Source: Arthrobacter pascens
GTDB taxonomy: Bacteria; Actinomycetota; Actinomycetes; Actinomycetales; Micrococcaceae
Assembly (NCBI RefSeq): GCF_030816475.1
Contig: NZ_JAUSXF010000001.1
Coordinates: forward strand, 3,162,001-3,226,000
DNA: 64,000 nt
Direction: 5' to 3'
The notes beneath the pieces are model-generated. The model was not told the origin of the DNA and searched no databases. It saw only the letters and a list, made by a program, of their open reading frames with translations. Position numbers and translations under genes: made by a program. Below, piece after piece: positions 35,135 to 43,153 of the stretch (position 1 is the stretch's first letter; each line of letters opens with the position of its first letter).

Positions 35135-35175
35135 CCCGAAAGCGGCGCCGCAATGATTGCGGCGCCGCTTTCGGG
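35135..35175 (-). terminator. Terminator after the creatinase gene
   Basis: A perfect 19-bp stem (35135-35153 with 35157-35175) and a 3-base loop, starting CCCGAAAGCGGCGCCGC. It separates the creatinase stop from the IclR start on the minus strand. Confidence 0.9.
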
Positions 35176-35192
35176 TCTGGTCACGTCGCGGG

Positions 35193-36449
35193 TCAGGCCC
35201 CCACGATGTTGTATTCCGGGCCGAACGGGAACTTGGTGATGTTCTCCGCACCGTCGTCGCCGACCACCAGGATGTCGTGTTCCCGGTAGCCGCCGGCGCC
35301 CGGCTGGCCATCGAGCACGGTGATCATGGGCTCCATGGACACCACCATCCCCGGTTCGAGCACGGTGTCGATGTCCTCGCGGAGCTCCAGTCCCGCTTCG
35401 CGGCCGTAGTAGTGGCTGAGGACGCCGAACGAGTGGCCGTAGCCGAACGTGCGGTTGGCCAGGAGGCCATGGCCGATGTAGATCTCGTTCAGTTCCGCGG
35501 CGATGTCCTTGCACACGGCGCCCGGCTTGATGAGCTCCAGGCCGCGCTTGTGGACCTCAACGTTGATGTTCCACAGCTCCAGCGAACGCGGATCGGGTTC
35601 GCCGTAGAACAGCGTGCGCTCCAGTGCCGTGTAGTAGCCGGAGGTCATGGGGAAGCAGTTCAGGGACAGGATGTCGTGTTCCTGGATCTTCCGGGTGGTG
35701 GCCCAGTTGTGCGCGCCGTCGGTGTTGATGCCTGACTGGAACCAGACCCAGGTATCGCGGATTTCGGAGTCCGGGAACGTCCGTGCGATCTCGTGGACCA
35801 TGGCTTCGGTGCCGATCAGCGCCACTTCGTATTCGGTGATCCCGGCGGTGATGGCGTTCCGGATAGCTTCCCCGCCCAGGTCACCGATGCGGGCACCATG
35901 CTTGATGACCTCGATCTCCTCGGCGGATTTGATCATCCGCTGCCGCATGGCGGCCTGTGCCACATCCACCAGGGTGGCCGACGCGAAGGCGGCCTGGATC
36001 TTGTTGCGGTTGTCCAGCGGCAGCGAGTCGTCCTCGACGCCGAGGCGCCGGGGGCTGATGCCGCGAGTCCGCAGCACCTCCTGGATGGCGAAGATGTAGT
36101 TGTCCCGGCGCCAGTCCGTGTAGACCAGGTTGTCGCCATAGCCGCGGCGCCAGGGCATACCGGCGTCGATGTTGGCGGTGACGGTGACGGTGTCATCTTT
36201 GGTGACCACCATGGCATAGGAGCGGCCGAAGTAGGTGAACAGGAAGTCGGAGTAGTACTTGATGGAGTGGTAGCTGGTGAGGACGACGGCGTCGAGCTCC
36301 TTTTCAGCCATGATCCGGCGGAGGCCAGCGAGCCGGCGCTCAAATTCGGTGTCCGAGAAGGTCAGTTTGACCTTGTTGCCGTTGTGGAGGACCTTGGTGC
36401 GCTCCAGTTCGGCGACCGAGGTAGCGTTCCCTGATGTGGTGATGGTCAT
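35193..36449 (-). CDS. Creatinase (creatine amidinohydrolase, M24 fold)
   Basis: A 418-residue pita-bread-fold enzyme close to the known Pseudomonas creatinase. Conserved blocks include SYHSIKYYSDFLFTYFGR, YTDWRRDNY, the catalytic-His block SGINTDGAHN (His247), GYYTALERTLF and FGYGHSFGVLSHYYGREAG, with VVSMEPM and GGYREHDILVVG near the end. The metal ligands of M24 peptidases are not conserved, as in creatinase. It hydrolyses creatine to sarcosine and urea in the cytoplasm. The MFS gene 48 bases upstream is probably co-transcribed. No sarcosine oxidase, creatininase or urease gene is in this window. Confidence 0.93.
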   Translation of the reverse strand: MTITTSGNATSVAELERTKVLHNGNKVKLTFSDTEFERRLAGLRRIMAEKELDAVVLTSYHSIKYYSDFLFTYFGRSYAMVVTKDDTVTVTANIDAGMPWRRGYGDNLVYTDWRRDNYIFAIQEVLRTRGISPRRLGVEDDSLPLDNRNKIQAAFASATLVDVAQAAMRQRMIKSAEEIEVIKHGARIGDLGGEAIRNAITAGITEYEVALIGTEAMVHEIARTFPDSEIRDTWVWFQSGINTDGAHNWATTRKIQEHDILSLNCFPMTSGYYTALERTLFYGEPDPRSLELWNINVEVHKRGLELIKPGAVCKDIAAELNEIYIGHGLLANRTFGYGHSFGVLSHYYGREAGLELREDIDTVLEPGMVVSMEPMITVLDGQPGAGGYREHDILVVGDDGAENITKFPFGPEYNIVGA

Positions 36450-36497
36450 CGTGGTGGTGCCTTTCGTTGTGCGGTTTCGTAAGGGAAATATGGGGGC

Positions 36498-37832
36498 CTA
36501 TGCGTGGCTCAGCGGTTCCTTGCTGGTTTCACGGGAGAGGACGACGGCGATCAGCGAGATGACCGCGGCGGCCACCAGGTACCAGGCCGGAGCCAGATCG
36601 TTTGCCGTGGCGGCGATCAGCAGGGTGGCCATGAACGGGGCCGTGCCTCCGAAGAGCGCATTGGAGAGGTTGAAGCTGACGGCGAAGCCGCTGTAGCGGA
36701 CGCGGGTGGGGAACATTTCCGCGAGGAAACTGGGGAGCGTGCCGTCATTGAGCGTGAGCATGGCACCCAGCAGGATCTGGACGAGGACGATCACCAGGAA
36801 GCTCCCGGTTCCCAGCAGCGCGAAGGCGGGGACCGTCAGCAGGATGAAGGTGACGGATGCCGTGATGAGCACCTTTTTCCGTCCAAAGCGGTCCGAGAGC
36901 ATTCCGGTCAGGAAGATGAACCCGATGTAGGTGGTCAGCGCGATGGTTGTTGCCAGGAAGGATTCGGTTGCTCCTAGGCCCAGTTCCGACGACAGATAGG
37001 TCGGCATGTAACTGAGAATCACGTAGAAGCCGACGGCGTTGAGCAGCACCGCTCCCACTGCCCGCAGCAGCTGGCGCCAGTGGTTCCGGAACAGGCTGGA
37101 CACGGGAGCCTTGACGGCCTCGCCCTCGACAGCCAGTTCACGGAACACCGGCGTGTCTTCGAGCCTGGTCCGGATGTAGCGTCCGATCAGGCCCATCGGG
37201 GCTGCGAGCAGGAACGGCAGGCGCCAGCCCCAGCTTTGCATGGCCTCGGAGCTGAGCACAGTCGTGAGCAGGCCCGCAATCAGGGAGCCAAGCAGCAACC
37301 CTGCCGCTGTGCTGGCGGGAACCACTGCCGCATATACCCCGCGCCTGTTGACGGGGGCGTATTCAACCAGGAAGGCCGATGCTCCGGCGTATTCACCGGA
37401 GGCGGAGAAGCCCTGCGCCACCCGCACGATCAGCAGCAGGATCGGAGCCCAGACGCCGATCGTGTTGTAACCGGGGATCAGCGCAATGCAGAAGGTCGCC
37501 GCGGACATGATCAGGATGGACAGTGAGAGTGCATTCCGCCGGCCGACCCTGTCGCCGATATGGCCCCACACGAAGCCGCCAAGCGGACGCACCAGGAATG
37601 AAATTGCGAACAGGGCAAACGTCAGCAGGAGCCCCGTTTGTGGATTGGACTCGGGGAAAAAGACAGCGGCGATACTGGCCGCCAGATAGCCGTACACGGC
37701 GTAGTCAAACCATTCGACGAAGTTGCCGATGAAGCTGGCGGCGATCACCCTGCGGCGGGTGTCCTTGCTGACCACGGCTGACTTGCTGTCCGGAAGAGTG
37801 GCTGCCGTCGTGGAGTTTGGTTCGTTACTCAT
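36498..37832 (-). CDS. MFS transporter, metabolite:H+ symporter (MHS) family
   Basis: A 444-residue transporter with twelve helices and the MHS signatures: FIGNFVEWFDYAVYGY in helix 1, SFLVRPLGG, and WGHIGDRVGRRNAL as motif A. MHS members carry betaine, proline, shikimate and similar small zwitterions. As the first gene before creatinase it is probably a creatine importer. Regulation by IclR is suggested by the repeats in its promoter region. Confidence 0.93.
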   Translation of the reverse strand: MSNEPNSTTAATLPDSKSAVVSKDTRRRVIAASFIGNFVEWFDYAVYGYLAASIAAVFFPESNPQTGLLLTFALFAISFLVRPLGGFVWGHIGDRVGRRNALSLSILIMSAATFCIALIPGYNTIGVWAPILLLIVRVAQGFSASGEYAGASAFLVEYAPVNRRGVYAAVVPASTAAGLLLGSLIAGLLTTVLSSEAMQSWGWRLPFLLAAPMGLIGRYIRTRLEDTPVFRELAVEGEAVKAPVSSLFRNHWRQLLRAVGAVLLNAVGFYVILSYMPTYLSSELGLGATESFLATTIALTTYIGFIFLTGMLSDRFGRKKVLITASVTFILLTVPAFALLGTGSFLVIVLVQILLGAMLTLNDGTLPSFLAEMFPTRVRYSGFAVSFNLSNALFGGTAPFMATLLIAATANDLAPAWYLVAAAVISLIAVVLSRETSKEPLSHA

Positions 37833-38094
37833 ATGTCCACCAATGAAGGTTAGGGTTGCATCTAACGCAACGCTGTTGCACCAGAGTATGCGTGACGCGC
37901 AACACAGTCAAGAGCCCATTGGCGATGTAATCGACAAGTTTTCTTCGGGGCAGCAGCTAACGACCGTGTTCGACCGAAAACTGTGCCCAATTCTTAGTTG
38001 CACCAAACGCAACTAGGTTGCGTTAAAGGGAGCAATCAGACGGTGCTATGACCCGCTGGCCCCGCGACGCTCCCTCACTTCCCGCACATAAGAA
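37833..38094. promoter_or_regulatory. Creatinase-operon control region with GTTGC/GCAAC boxes
   Basis: No gene is seen in this gap. Two 17-bp sites share one pattern: GTTGCATCTAACGCAAC (37855-37871) and GTTGCACCAAACGCAAC (37997-38013). The second overlaps a perfect inverted repeat AACGCAAC-tag-GTTGCGTT (38006-38024). A further GTTGC/GCAAC pair with wider spacing lies at about 37875-37902. The near site is 23 bases from the transporter start, where a bound protein would act on transcription. Confidence 0.7.
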
Positions 38095-38129
38095 CGGAAC
38101 CCTTCCGCACTGATTGCGGTAGGGTTCCG
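38095..38129. terminator. Long imperfect hairpin past the PucR gene
   Basis: CGGAACCCT (38095-38103) pairs with AGGGTTCCG (38121-38129), and inside it CCGCA pairs with TGCGG round a 5-base loop, with a single T-T mismatch. It lies downstream of the three tandem repeats in the direction of PucR transcription and could be its terminator. Confidence 0.65.
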
Positions 38130-38226
38130 GCCTTTCCTGCGAAAGGTGAGGAAGCGTTCCGGCCTTTCCTGCGAAAGGTGAGGAAGCGTTCCGGCCTTTC
38201 CTGCGAAAGGTGAGGAAGCGTTCCGG
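38125..38226. repeat. Three tandem copies of a 32-bp hairpin unit plus a partial copy
   Basis: Exact 32-base units start at 38125, 38157 and 38189, with a 6-base start of a fourth at 38221 that abuts the PucR stop codon. Each unit contains CCTTTC-ctgc-GAAAGG, a perfect 6-bp stem with a 4-base loop, and across the junctions GGAA-gcg-TTCC. The three units are identical in sequence. Confidence 0.9.
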
Positions 38227-39774
38227 CTACTTCGACTGCAGGGCGGCGAGCCGGGCGGCCAGGTGCAGCGCGGCCAGCCGGCCGGTGCCGCGGGGGTCGC
38301 CCCCGCAGAGCGAAAAAATCCTCTGCAGGCGCTGGTGCATCGACTGCCGCTCGACGTGCAGTTCACGTGCAGCCTGCGCTGTGTTGCAGCCCGAATCGAG
38401 CCAAACCCTCAGCGTTTCCACCAGCTGCGAATGGCGCTGGGCGTCGTGCTCAAGGACACCCGCGAGCTGCTGGTTCACAAAGTCCCGTCGCAGCGTTTCA
38501 TCCACGGAATGAACGGCCAGCCGCTCGACGGCGAACGCCTGGGAGTCCAGGACGGCGGCACGCTGGCCCGTCCCCGTGCCGGATCCGGCGCTGCCGTCCG
38601 CGAGTTCTAACGTGAGCCGGGCCTCCGCCAGTGACCACGAGGCGGAGGATATCCCGGAGGCCATAGGGCCCACCGCGGTGACCGTGCCATCCGGCACGTC
38701 CAGCGCCTGCAGCCCGGCCACGATCTTCTGCCGGGAGTCCTGGGGATTGTCGGGGCGAAGGACGGCCAGCGCCAGCAGTTCGGCATTGTCTGCATAGCTG
38801 GCGCTGCCCTGCCCTGCCCGATCCAGAATCTTCTCCACGGCCATCCTGAGCTGCTTTGATCCCGGAGATCGCACCACCACGGCCACCAGCTGCGCCGACG
38901 CCGGGATGCCGGCAGCAGGAGCAAGTTCGGGAAGCCTCCAGTTCTGGGTGCCGGAATCTATGGCACGGATCAAGGCGGCGCCTGCCATTTCCTTGAGTCC
39001 CGGGGGCATGCGCTGCAGCAGAGCCAGGGCCAGGATGTCCACGGACCGGGCGCCGGCGATGCGCGCCAGGTTGGCATCGGCCTCCCCGGCGACATGGAGG
39101 GTGAGGCGGGCGGAAGGTATTCCCCGCACGGGAACGTCGATATGGATGGTGTTGGCATGGTCCCGGCCGGAGCCAGGTGTTGAAGAACCTGACTCCTCAG
39201 CCGCCCCTGCCGCCACGGCGCTGGCCAAGGCGGTTCCCGCCGTCGACGTGAGAACAACCTCGGAGCCGGTGGCATCGGCGAGGACAGCAAGGATCCGGTC
39301 CAGGCTGCCGCCGTGGGCCAGTTCCACCGCCATCGCGTGGCTCGCCCGGTCAGCCTGCTGCAGTTGGGCGGCTGACTCACTGACCAGGATGGAATTGATC
39401 GCCTCCATCACGCCGACAAAGGGCACCACCTTGCGAAATTCAATCAGGGGAAGGCCAGCTGCTTCAGCGGCCGAGACCATCGAGGAAGGAATGGAGGGCA
39501 GCTCCTTGCCGGTCTCAATTGCCAAGGCGGCCACACCGCGTGCGGCCAGTTCCCGGATGTAGCTGATGCGACGGTCATCGGCTGCCAGGGCAAGGGCCTG
39601 GCCGCCGGTTAGGAGGAGCTCGCCGCCTTCCAGCAGCGGGGCGATGTCCAGGACTTCGCTGGAGTGGATCCAACGGAGCTGGGTATCCGGGACCAAGGCG
39701 GCCCCAGCGCGGACTACGGGGTCGGCAGGGGCCACCGTCGAATGCTTCAAGACATCTTGCAGCCGAACCGGCAT
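38227..39774 (-). CDS. PucR-family transcriptional regulator
   Basis: A 515-residue regulator with the N-terminal PucR domain (about 1-125: start MPVRLQDVLKH, LLEGGELLLTGG), a central region with weak GAF-like features, and a C-terminal PucR-type helix-turn-helix (LETLRVWLDSGCNTAQAARELHVERQSMHQRLQRIF in outline). PucR proteins activate purine and other nitrogen-source genes. It is divergent from an NCS1 permease and a NodB-fold enzyme, its probable targets. The ATG at 39774 begins the standard family N-terminus. Confidence 0.93.
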   Translation of the reverse strand: MPVRLQDVLKHSTVAPADPVVRAGAALVPDTQLRWIHSSEVLDIAPLLEGGELLLTGGQALALAADDRRISYIRELAARGVAALAIETGKELPSIPSSMVSAAEAAGLPLIEFRKVVPFVGVMEAINSILVSESAAQLQQADRASHAMAVELAHGGSLDRILAVLADATGSEVVLTSTAGTALASAVAAGAAEESGSSTPGSGRDHANTIHIDVPVRGIPSARLTLHVAGEADANLARIAGARSVDILALALLQRMPPGLKEMAGAALIRAIDSGTQNWRLPELAPAAGIPASAQLVAVVVRSPGSKQLRMAVEKILDRAGQGSASYADNAELLALAVLRPDNPQDSRQKIVAGLQALDVPDGTVTAVGPMASGISSASWSLAEARLTLELADGSAGSGTGTGQRAAVLDSQAFAVERLAVHSVDETLRRDFVNQQLAGVLEHDAQRHSQLVETLRVWLDSGCNTAQAARELHVERQSMHQRLQRIFSLCGGDPRGTGRLAALHLAARLAALQSK

Positions 39775-39803
39775 GACACTCCGTCGTGTGAATCGGGGAA
39801 CTT

Positions 39804-39822
39804 CCATACACATTGTAGATGG
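39804..39822. promoter_or_regulatory. Imperfect palindrome in the PucR/NCS1 divergent promoter
   Basis: CCATACACATTGTAGATGG has the symmetric form CCAT-NN-ACA-N-TGT-NN-ATGG over 19 bases. It lies 30 bases from the PucR start and 62 from the NCS1 start. A shared PucR site is inferred. Confidence 0.5.
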
Positions 39823-39883
39823 TGGATGTGGTGGCCGACACATAATCTTGAAGAATCCCCATCCCCTCAACCAAGAGGCCCTC

Positions 39884-41413
39884 ATGCAACAGCAATCCGC
39901 AACGCCAGGAGTTGAGCAGTCCGCTCATTCCGAAGACTACGAAGCCTGGCTGCAGCCCATCCCCGAATCCCATCGAACGCGTAAGGTTTCAGGCCAGTTC
40001 TGGATCTGGGCCGGCGCCAACCTGGCACCCATCAACTGGGTATTGGGAGCCCTGGGAATCCATCTGGGACTGGGTTTCGCGGACACCGTCACTGTGCTGG
40101 TGCTGGGAAACCTGATCGGGATGCTGCTGTTCGGCTGCTTCGTCCTCCTCGGCCAGAAGACGGGGGCAACCGGCATGGTCCTTGCCCGGGCGGCATTCGG
40201 GCGGCGTGGAAACTACCTTCCCGCAGCCATCCAGGCGCTCCTGGTGATCGGCTGGTGCGCGGTCAACACCTGGATCATCCTGGACCTGGTTATGGCGCTC
40301 TTCGGAACGCTTGGCTGGGTGGATCCCACGGCGCACAACTACGCGTGGAAAATCGGCGTGGCCACCACCATCATGGCCGCCCAGGTAGCCATCGCCTGGT
40401 TCGGCTACAAGGCGATCGCCGCGTTCGAAAAGTGGACAGTCCCTCCCACCATCGTCATCCTGGCTGTAATGTCCGCAGTTGCCTGGTTCGGCATGAAGAT
40501 CGACTGGGCCTACGCCGGCCCGGCAGGCAATGTGCTGGAAGGATCCGAGCGGATCGCTGCCATGAGCGCGGTGATGACTGCCATCGGCATCGGCTGGGGC
40601 ATCACCTGGTTCACCTACGCCGCCGACTACTCCAGGTTTGTGAGCGCCGAAGTGCCCAAGCGGAAGGTCTACCTGGCGTCAGTGCTGGGCCAGTTCATTC
40701 CCGTCGTGTGGCTGGGAATCCTGGGCGCAAGCCTCGCAACCAACAGCGGTGAAATCGACCCCGGGAAACTGATTGTCCAGAACTTCGGTGTGCTGGCGCT
40801 GCCCGTGCTGCTGATGGTCCTCCACGGCCCCATCGCCACCAACATCCTGAATATCTACACCTTCTCCGTCGCGACCCAGGCCCTGGATATTTCCATCAGC
40901 CGCCGCAAGCTCAACCTTTTCGTCGGGGTCTTCTCCCTGGCCGCCGTCGTGTTCTTTATCTTCCAGGAAGACTTCGCGGCGGTGCTGGACGCCTGGCTGA
41001 TCGGGCTCGTCGCCTGGGTTGCCGCCTGGGGCGGAGTGATGCTGGTCCACTACTTCTGGATCGAAAAGCGCTGGCCGGGCGATCCAGCGAGACTGTTCGA
41101 CGCCGTCGGCACCAAACGGCTTCCCGGCGTCAACTTCGCAGGTGTCATCTCCCTCCTGGTCGGCATCTTCGCCACCTGGCTGTTCATGTACGGGCTGGTT
41201 CCCGCGATGCAGGGCCCTGTCGCCGTAGCCCTGGGCGGCTGGGACCTGTCCTGGCTGGCCGGCGGGCTGGCGAGCGCCGCCACCTACGCCTTCCTCGGCC
41301 CGAAGTTCCACCGCCGGTTTCTGGATGTCCCGGAGCCGCGGCCGGGCATAAGGGAGTCCCCCTTGGACCTCGAAGACGTTCCCGCTGCAGCCTCCTCCCC
41401 CACCGCCCTCTAG
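39884..41413 (+). CDS. NCS1-family permease (cytosine/purine/hydantoin/allantoin type)
   Basis: A 509-residue transporter with about twelve helices. It has the NCS1 pattern: FWIWAGANLAPINWVLGALG in helix 1 as the substrate/Na site, GATGMVLARAAFGRRG, and AIGIGWGITWFTYAADYSR. NCS1 proteins import nucleobases, allantoin or hydantoins with Na+ or H+. The deacetylase-fold gene 17 bases later probably acts on the imported compound, which would then be a cyclic ureide or pyrimidine. Start chosen at 39884 because the upstream in-frame sequence overlaps the promoter. Confidence 0.93.
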   Translation: MQQQSATPGVEQSAHSEDYEAWLQPIPESHRTRKVSGQFWIWAGANLAPINWVLGALGIHLGLGFADTVTVLVLGNLIGMLLFGCFVLLGQKTGATGMVLARAAFGRRGNYLPAAIQALLVIGWCAVNTWIILDLVMALFGTLGWVDPTAHNYAWKIGVATTIMAAQVAIAWFGYKAIAAFEKWTVPPTIVILAVMSAVAWFGMKIDWAYAGPAGNVLEGSERIAAMSAVMTAIGIGWGITWFTYAADYSRFVSAEVPKRKVYLASVLGQFIPVVWLGILGASLATNSGEIDPGKLIVQNFGVLALPVLLMVLHGPIATNILNIYTFSVATQALDISISRRKLNLFVGVFSLAAVVFFIFQEDFAAVLDAWLIGLVAWVAAWGGVMLVHYFWIEKRWPGDPARLFDAVGTKRLPGVNFAGVISLLVGIFATWLFMYGLVPAMQGPVAVALGGWDLSWLAGGLASAATYAFLGPKFHRRFLDVPEPRPGIRESPLDLEDVPAAASSPTAL

Positions 41414-41430
41414 CCTCAAGGACACCCGCC

Positions 41431-42390
41431 ATGAACATGCCAGCCTTCCCGGATTCCGCCCACCCGATCAGCTGGCCCGAGGGGAAGCAAGCGGCAGCGT
41501 CTTTCACCTTCGACGTCGACGCCGAATCCTGCACCATCGCCCATGACCCTCAATGCACCCGCCGGATGTCGCTCATGACGCACCAGTCCTACGGGCCGAA
41601 AGTGGCGGTTCCCCGCCTGCTGCAGATCCTCGACCGGCAAGACATCCGGGCAACGTTCTTCGTCCCGGGGTTCACGGCGGAATCCTATCCGGACACGGTG
41701 CGGCGCATCGTGGACGGCGGGCATGAAGTGGCCCACCACGGCTATCTGCACGAACCCATGCAGGGCATCGACGCCGCCACGGAGGCCCGCTACCTTGACC
41801 GGGGCCTCGAAGCGCTCGCCAAGGCCGCCGGCGTCGAACCTGTCGGTTACCGTGCACCCTGGTGGGAGCTGAACTGGCACTCTGCGGCGCTCCTGGCGGA
41901 CCGTGGTTTCCTCTACGATTCAAGCCTGCTCGACGGCGACGCACCCTACCGCTTCAGCGTCGCCCCCGGCGACAGCCGGGATCTCGTGGAAATCCCGGTG
42001 GACTGGGCGCTGGACGACTGGGAGCAGTACGCCTTCTACCCCGGCGTCACCGGCAGCGGCGTGATCGAAAGCCCAGTCAAGGTGCTGGAGCTGTGGACCC
42101 TGGAGGCGGAAGCGCACCATGCAGCGGGAAGCTGTTTCGTCCTGACCAATCACCCGTTCATTTCCGGCCGCCCCTCCAAAGCCGTAGCCCTGGAGCGGCT
42201 GATGGAACGCGTCAGATTCATGGACGGAATGTGGGTCACCACCCTGGAACAAATAGCCGAACACACCCGCAGCTCCGTCACCGAGATCCATAGCCACGCC
42301 CGGATCGAGGTCCCCTCCTTTCCGGATACCGGCGCCGTCTTCACGCCAGCCGCTGTCCGCGAGGGCGTGAGCCGGTTGGCTCAGCGGTGA
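41431..42390 (+). CDS. NodB-fold polysaccharide deacetylase/PuuE-type amidase
   Basis: A 319-residue enzyme of the polysaccharide-deacetylase superfamily, in the group that includes PuuE allantoinase. Motif 1 is FDVDAE (Asp28, Asp30), motif 2 is HHGYLHE (His103, His107), and motif 3 is YRAPWWE. No signal peptide is present, so it works in the cytoplasm on a small molecule rather than on a cell-wall sugar. With the NCS1 permease and PucR beside it, ring opening of a cyclic amide is more likely than sugar deacetylation. The exact substrate is not shown. Confidence 0.88.
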   Translation: MNMPAFPDSAHPISWPEGKQAAASFTFDVDAESCTIAHDPQCTRRMSLMTHQSYGPKVAVPRLLQILDRQDIRATFFVPGFTAESYPDTVRRIVDGGHEVAHHGYLHEPMQGIDAATEARYLDRGLEALAKAAGVEPVGYRAPWWELNWHSAALLADRGFLYDSSLLDGDAPYRFSVAPGDSRDLVEIPVDWALDDWEQYAFYPGVTGSGVIESPVKVLELWTLEAEAHHAAGSCFVLTNHPFISGRPSKAVALERLMERVRFMDGMWVTTLEQIAEHTRSSVTEIHSHARIEVPSFPDTGAVFTPAAVREGVSRLAQR

Positions 42391-42393
42391 GCC

Positions 42394-42422
42394 GGCCGCC
42401 AGCCGGGCACAGGCTGGCGGCC
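42394..42422. terminator. Bidirectional terminator hairpin
   Basis: GGCCGCCAGCC (42394-42404) pairs with GGCTGGCGGCC (42412-42422) round a 7-base loop, between the deacetylase stop and the converging kinase pseudogene. Confidence 0.85.
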
Positions 42423-42971
42423 TATCGCAGCTTGGGAAGTCCCTCGATGACCCGCTCGGCAATGTCGTCGGAGGACAGTTCGTCGGTGTCGAACTGGAGG
42501 TCAAAGGCGATGTCCGGCCGCGTCTGCTCGAACCGGCGGTGCATCCGGAGCAGGAATTCCGGGTCCTTGGACAGCCCGCGGGTCGGGTCGGCGGAGGCGC
42601 GAGCCAAGGCGGTTTCGTAGCTGGTGGTGATCAGCACCTTCCGGACGCCGACATCCGGGCCGATGTGGCGCATGATCAGCTCGACCTCCTCAGGCGTTGC
42701 AGGCCCCTCGGCGATCACGGTCGGGATCGGCTTTTCCAGCCAGGCACCCACGAGTTGCCCGTGGACTTCATGTGCCCAAGTCCAGTCGCCCAGTGTTGGC
42801 AAGGCCATCTCGGCCACGGTGTCGAGCCCGACCACCGTCACGGCCTCGCCGCTACTGCGGAGTGTGGGCGAGGGTGTCCGCCAGCGTGCTTTTTCCTGAG
42901 GCGATTGGTCCGATGATGAGAACCAGGGGGCGTGCGGGATCGGCGATTTCTGGAAAAAGTTGCGCAGTCAT
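42422..42971 (-). pseudogene. P-loop small-molecule kinase, frameshifted
   Basis: The first frame starts MTAQLFPEIADP at 42971 and contains the P-loop GPIASGKST, then stops at 42852 after LAHTPQ. A second frame carries on from LRSSGEAVTVVGLDTVAE to a normal end at 42422, with KVLITTSYETALARASADPTRG as a lid-like segment. The switch lies at about 42860-42868 and needs one extra or two missing bases. Together they would make about 180 residues, typical of shikimate-kinase-like P-loop enzymes. A start at the GTG at 42841 could still give the second half alone, without the ATP site. Confidence 0.78.
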
Positions 42972-43153
42972 TGCCCCAAGTCAACCGGCACGCCACCTTG
43001 CCTGCAACTGTTGGGCCTCCAATGGACCCGGACACCAGCTGAAACGGTGGACGCCATCCTGGCCTCGCTCTAGGGGCCAGGTATTCGTTTTACGTCAACT
43101 GTTCGTGCGTCATTCTGCAGCCCGGTCACCGAAGGCCATGCAAGACTCTTCGA

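Noticed and set aside
38125..38226. CRISPR-like array of 32-bp repeats
   Set aside because: The units are directly joined without spacers and no cas genes are near, so this is a tandem repeat.
42838..43035. Separate small gene opposite the aminoglycoside-kinase-like gene
   Set aside because: It is another frame of the broken P-loop kinase. The P-loop is read in the neighbouring frame.
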